A DNA stretch of 43,681 bases from Planctomycetota bacterium (GTDB taxonomy: Bacteria > Planctomycetota > Phycisphaerae > FEN-1346). Below are positions 40,454-43,681 of the stretch, in pieces. The stretch spans positions 1-43,681 of the forward strand of contig JAUVZF010000032.1 of NCBI GenBank assembly GCA_030602705.1. The letters run 5' to 3'. Made by a program: the position numbers and the translations under genes. Numbering within the stretch: the first letter of the stretch is position 1; each line of letters opens with the position of its first letter. Under the pieces are notes generated by a model that worked only from the letters and a program-made list of their open reading frames with translations, ran no database searches and was not told the DNA's origin.

Positions 40454-40513
40454 GTACGTTCTGTACGCACCGTACACACTGTACAAGTATACGACAGAAC
40501 CGCTGCCTGTCAA
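40454..40513 (-). promoter_or_regulatory. Toxin-antitoxin promoter with GTAC operator array
   Basis: On the minus strand TTGACA (40508-40513), a 16-bp spacer and TATACT (40486-40491) make a near-consensus promoter. Just downstream, GTAC occurs at 40454, 40463, 40472 and 40481, an exact 9-bp period across the transcription start. This is the expected position for an autorepressing Phd-RelE operator. Confidence 0.75.
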
Positions 40514-40591
40514 CAGTCTTTTTCAAAAAATCTTCTTCTTGGGGCATTTCTTGGACAGAAGGGGCGTATTAGTACTACTACGCTACGTTCC

Positions 40592-40613
40592 GCGCGGCCC
40601 GTACGGGCCGCGC
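40592..40613. repeat. GC-rich palindromic repeat, copy 3
   Basis: A perfect 22-bp copy of the GGCCCGTACGGGCC palindrome, in the gap between the toxin-antitoxin promoter and the 3' end of the PmbA/TldD gene. It may end transcription of the latter. Confidence 0.7.
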
Positions 40614-40640
40614 AGGATCGCGGAATGTGGCACTGTAGCA

Positions 40641-42032
40641 CTACTCCGCCCCGGCAATCTGGACGTCCTGGATGCGGAGGGTGGGCATAAGGATGCCGGG
40701 CTCGATGCGGGCGTCGCTTGAGACGGCGTCGAGGTGCTCCAGCAGGTCGAAGATGCTGCCGCCGAGCATGGCGTTTTCGACCGGATGCACGATCTCGCCG
40801 TCCTTCACGAGGAAGCCGAAATCGATGGAGGCCGAGATGTCGCCGCTGGCGGGGTCGGGTCGAATCTCGCCGCTCTCAAGATAGATGCCGTCGGTGACCT
40901 CCCGCAGGATCTCGGCCGCCGTCTTGGAGCCGAGCACCGGCCGCAGGTTCGTCGGGCTGATGCCGCAGGCGTGCGTGCCGTGGCCGGTGCTCTCGACGCC
41001 GGCCTTGCCGGCGGTATAGGAATTGTGCAGGAGGCTCGCCAGGCGTCCCTCCTGGATGACCGTCAGCGGTCGGCGCCGCGTGCCTTCGCCGTCGTGGGCG
41101 CCGGAGTGGATGCCGCGCGGCACGAGACCGTCATCGACGAGGGTCAGGCACGGGGCGGCGATCGGCTTGCCGAGGCGGTCGCACAGGTAACTGCGGCCGC
41201 GCTGGATGCTCTCGGCGCTGGCCGCCGCCACCAGTTGCGAGAGGAACCCGTAGGAGGCCAGCGGGCCGAGCACGAGCGTCATGCGGCGGCTCGCGATTCG
41301 CTTCGCGCCGAGGAACCTGCGTGCGCCTCGGACCGCGCTTTCGGCCACGTGCTCTAAACGGCAATCGGCCAGATGGCGGCCGAAATCGAACTCGTAAAAG
41401 TAGCCGGTGTCGCCGTCGCGCTTCAAGAGGGCCGAGACGTGGGCCGAGATGTCCGTGGCTTGCGACGCCAGCGCTACCCCCGTCGATGAGGCCAGCGCGC
41501 CGGCGCCGACCGACAGGGCCACGTGCCCCGAGAGGTTCGCGTCGGGTTCCATGGCCTTGCCCGCCTCGATGTTGGCGACGGCAATGCGGACGACCTGCTC
41601 GACGCCCAGCCCCGCGATGGCCTCGTCGAAGAGGCCCTCGACTTCGGGCCGGGGCTGCGGCTCGGGCAGGCACTTGAAATCCGGATCGGGCGTGGCCTCC
41701 TTCGCCAGGGCCACGGCCTGCCGGACGGCCTCGTCGATGTCGCGCCGGTCGCAGCCGCTTACCGTGGCGTACCCCATGCCGCCCTTGGCGTAGACGCGGA
41801 TGGCCACGTCCTCGCCCTGTCCGGCGTCGGCGGTCTTGATGCCCGATTTCTCGATCTCGACGGAGATATCGCGGCCGGTGCCGGCGGCGACGTCGCACCA
41901 CTCGGCGCCCAGGCGGACGGCCTTCTCGACGCACTGCGTCGCCAGGTCCAGGTAGGACTGCGCGCCATCGTCATGGGGGTCTTGGTGCGTCGGCGGCTGG
42001 TCGGCTCGGCCCATGTTTTTGACACGCTCCAT
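40641..42032 (-). CDS. PmbA/TldD family protein (TldE-like)
   Basis: A 463-residue member of the TldD/PmbA metalloprotease family. Landmarks are SVEIEKSGIKTADAGQGEDVAIRVYAKGGMGYATVSG, the long helical middle, RMTLVLGPLASYGFLSQLVAAASAESIQRGRSYL, LTLVDDGLVPRGIHSGAHDGEGTRRRPLTVIQEGRLASLLHNSYTA, and a late DISASIDFGFLVKDGEIVHPVENAMLGGS. No HExxxH zinc motif is seen, which fits the PmbA/TldE partner and not TldD. The TldD partner is not in the window. ATG 42032 has GGAGGCGGG upstream. Confidence 0.92.
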   Translation of the reverse strand: MERVKNMGRADQPPTHQDPHDDGAQSYLDLATQCVEKAVRLGAEWCDVAAGTGRDISVEIEKSGIKTADAGQGEDVAIRVYAKGGMGYATVSGCDRRDIDEAVRQAVALAKEATPDPDFKCLPEPQPRPEVEGLFDEAIAGLGVEQVVRIAVANIEAGKAMEPDANLSGHVALSVGAGALASSTGVALASQATDISAHVSALLKRDGDTGYFYEFDFGRHLADCRLEHVAESAVRGARRFLGAKRIASRRMTLVLGPLASYGFLSQLVAAASAESIQRGRSYLCDRLGKPIAAPCLTLVDDGLVPRGIHSGAHDGEGTRRRPLTVIQEGRLASLLHNSYTAGKAGVESTGHGTHACGISPTNLRPVLGSKTAAEILREVTDGIYLESGEIRPDPASGDISASIDFGFLVKDGEIVHPVENAMLGGSIFDLLEHLDAVSSDARIEPGILMPTLRIQDVQIAGAE

Positions 42033-42104
42033 TTCCCGCCTCCGCCAAGGCTTCAGCGGGCAGGCGAGTTGAGGCCGGCCGGCACGGCGACGGCCGTTTC
42101 CATC

Positions 42105-43415
42105 TTACAGGCTCCATGGCGCGCGCATCGCGCATGAGAGTTTCCGATTGGCCTGCTCGTCGCCGGGGAACTGCTCGGCGTCGGGGTCCCACCGCAGTTT
42201 CCGTCCCAGGTCCATCGCAATGTTGCCGAGGTGCGCCAGCGAGCAGCACCGGTGGCAGATCTCGGCCGGGAAGTACGGGTCGCTGCGGGTCTTGACGCAG
42301 TCGAGGAAGTTCCGGTGTTCCCCCGCCGGGCAGGTGAACAGGTGAATCTCGCCGGGGCCGATCACGCTGTCGCGAATCTCCTTCGAACTGGCCTGCAGGG
42401 GCCGGCGCCATCCGGTGTTGCCGACCCAGCCGCCGGTCCCCTCGAACCGGATGCCCGTGCCGCCGCTGTCGATGAACAGTTCCACGCCGGTGGCGTATGT
42501 GCACTTCACGTGGTACTCGTGGTAGGTGTCGTAGAGGCCGGTGGGGTGGCGTTTGCCGGTGCCCTCGACCGCGACGGGGCCGGTCCGCTCGGTGTCGGCA
42601 GCCCACTGGGCGGTGTCCAGGAGATGGGCGCCCCAGTCGGTGAGTTGTCCGCCGGAGTAGTCGCGGATCCATCGGAAGTTCCAGTGGATGCGTCCCGGGC
42701 AGTACGGCGCCCACGGCGCGGGGCCGAGCCACAGGTCGTAATCGAACCCCTCGGGCACGGGCTTCGGCGTCGGGTCGCCGGGGCGGCCGGGGCCGGCCGG
42801 CAGCGTCACGCGGATGCGCTGGAGTCGCCCGATGCGGCCGTTTCGGACGAGTTCGGCCATCCGGTGATACGTGGCGATGGAGCGGTCCTCGGTGGCCGTC
42901 TGGAAGACCGCCCCGTAGCGGTGGACGGTGTCGGCCAGCGTGCGGCCGTCGCGGACGGTGAGGGTGGGTTTTTCGCAGATGACGTCTTTGCCGGCCCTGA
43001 CGGCCGCCACCGACATCGGCACGTGCCAGTGGTCGGGCGTCGAGATGCAGACGGCGTCGATGTCGCGCCGGGCGAGGACCTCCCGCCAATCGTTGTACGG
43101 GTCGCAGCCCTTGAACTCACCGGCGCGGTTCTGCCTGGCGTAGTGCTGCTCGGCCGTCTGCTTGCCGCGATACCGGTGGTTCCTGTCGACGTCGCAGGCC
43201 GCCACGGCCTGACAGTCGGGCTGGCTGAGGAACCCCCGGAGGTTCATGCCGACGCCTTGGCCCCCCAAGCCGATGAAGCCGATCGTGATGCGGTTCGACG
43301 CGGCCGGCCGACCCCCGGCGCCCAAGGCGCCCGAGGTGATGACGTGCGGCGCCGCCACGGCGGCGGCGGCGCCGGCGAGAAATGCGCGGCGTGTCATGCC
43401 GATCGCGGGAGCCAT
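42105..43415 (-). CDS. Tat-exported Gfo/Idh/MocA family oxidoreductase
   Basis: A 436-residue NAD(P)-binding oxidoreductase. A twin-arginine signal (MTRRAFLAGAAAAVAAP, Arg-Arg at 9-10) directs export in folded form. The Rossmann motif is IGFIGLGGQGVGMN, the catalytic motif is ICEKPTLT with Lys, and ISTPDHWHVPM lines the cofactor site. The C-terminal Gfo/Idh domain includes WNFRWIRDYSGGQLTDWGAHLLD. Such exported members are abundant in planctomycetes and act on sugars or inositols; the substrate is unknown. ATG 43415 has GGAGAGGTG upstream; the longer frame to 43463 has no ribosome site. Confidence 0.93.
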   Translation of the reverse strand: MAPAIGMTRRAFLAGAAAAVAAPHVITSGALGAGGRPAASNRITIGFIGLGGQGVGMNLRGFLSQPDCQAVAACDVDRNHRYRGKQTAEQHYARQNRAGEFKGCDPYNDWREVLARRDIDAVCISTPDHWHVPMSVAAVRAGKDVICEKPTLTVRDGRTLADTVHRYGAVFQTATEDRSIATYHRMAELVRNGRIGRLQRIRVTLPAGPGRPGDPTPKPVPEGFDYDLWLGPAPWAPYCPGRIHWNFRWIRDYSGGQLTDWGAHLLDTAQWAADTERTGPVAVEGTGKRHPTGLYDTYHEYHVKCTYATGVELFIDSGGTGIRFEGTGGWVGNTGWRRPLQASSKEIRDSVIGPGEIHLFTCPAGEHRNFLDCVKTRSDPYFPAEICHRCCSLAHLGNIAMDLGRKLRWDPDAEQFPGDEQANRKLSCAMRAPWSL

Positions 43416-43617
43416 GGCTTCACCTCTCCTTGCACAACTGCCTGCACGGCGGCCGGGCATCAACTACTTTATCCGAGCGAGGCCCGGTGACAAGAGAAAC
43501 CGCCGCAATGTTCCACCCCCGCCGCTGCCGTGCCACCCTCCTGGCCGGGGATCAGCGGCCCGCGCCCGCCTTGACCCTTTCTCCGGCAGCCGTTATAGTA
43601 GCCTCTCTATTGGGAAG

Positions 43618-43681
43618 GTACGTGTTTAGCGGGGTGGCACGGCCCTTGGGCCGTGCAGCCGCACTCGGCGCGACGGGTGGC
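43618..43681. mobile_element. Third MITE-like terminal repeat, cut by window end
   Basis: GTACGTGTTTAGC at 43618 matches the first 13 bases of the MITE ends at 26789 and 30920, then diverges into GGGGTGGCACGGCCC. The element continues past the window, so its full extent is unknown. The rest of 43416-43617 holds no visible gene. Confidence 0.6.

Noticed and set aside
1..43681. tRNA or rRNA genes
   Set aside because: No T-arm/GTTCRA pattern with matching acceptor stem and no rRNA signature was found on either strand.

Overview
The window is high-G+C bacterial chromosome, most likely from an uncultured member of the Planctomycetota. This is an inference. It rests on a large secreted HzsA-like (hydrazine synthase alpha-related) c-type haem protein, an STN (secretin N-terminal) secreted protein, a Tat-exported Gfo/Idh oxidoreductase, a DUF58/MoxR pair, and many secreted or lipid-anchored proteins that match no common proteobacterial or firmicute family. 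There is no rRNA, tRNA, CRISPR array or recognisable phage. About 40 coding features are supported; most are housekeeping genes in short same-strand runs separated by palindromic repeats.

Layout. 1-3.3 kb: two full tandem copies and one truncated copy of a secreted beta-rich (G8-like) protein, visibly lower in G+C than the rest. 3.3-7.3 kb (minus): a secreted HExxH metallopeptidase, a GNAT acetyltransferase and leuS. 7.3-9.1 kb: a two-TM potassium-channel-like protein fused to a pentapeptide-repeat solenoid, set among palindromic repeats. 9.1-13.4 kb (minus): STN protein, family 2 glycosyltransferase, larC and a secreted hypothetical protein. 13.4-16.2 kb: nadD, a consensus parS site, parB and parA (minus), then acyP. 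16.2-23.5 kb (plus): ABC-2 permease, small conserved ORF, PQQ-like lipoprotein, TIM-barrel epimerase, NIF3 protein, metallo-beta-lactamase-fold hydrolase and a secreted hypothetical protein. 23.5-31 kb (minus): small membrane protein, ffh with an attenuator-like RNA element upstream, DUF58 and moxR split by a MITE, and the HzsA-like protein. 31.2-36.6 kb (plus): secreted hypothetical protein, rpmA, then obgE-coaX-mnmE-like with 4-base overlaps. 36.6-43.4 kb (minus): four-PDZ RseP, dxr, a RelE/Phd toxin-antitoxin pair, a PmbA/TldD protein and a Gfo/Idh oxidoreductase.

How the genes work together. parA-parB-parS is a chromosome segregation locus. obgE, rpmA, ffh, leuS and the MnmE-like GTPase serve translation, ribosome assembly and protein targeting. 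dxr and rseP overlap and are probably translationally coupled, joining isoprenoid synthesis to envelope proteolysis. moxR and DUF58 form the usual chaperone/VWA pair, now 242 bp apart because of the MITE.

The most unusual material is (1) an 84-nt structured RNA element with promoter, four mutually complementary segments and an intrinsic terminator upstream of ffh; (2) a MITE with perfect terminal inverted repeats and an 8-bp target duplication; (3) the channel gene whose solenoid is twelve in-phase 30-bp DNA repeats; (4) a toxin-antitoxin promoter followed by GTAC motifs at exact 9-bp spacing; and (5) MnmE-like and CoaX proteins that lack residues normally treated as essential.
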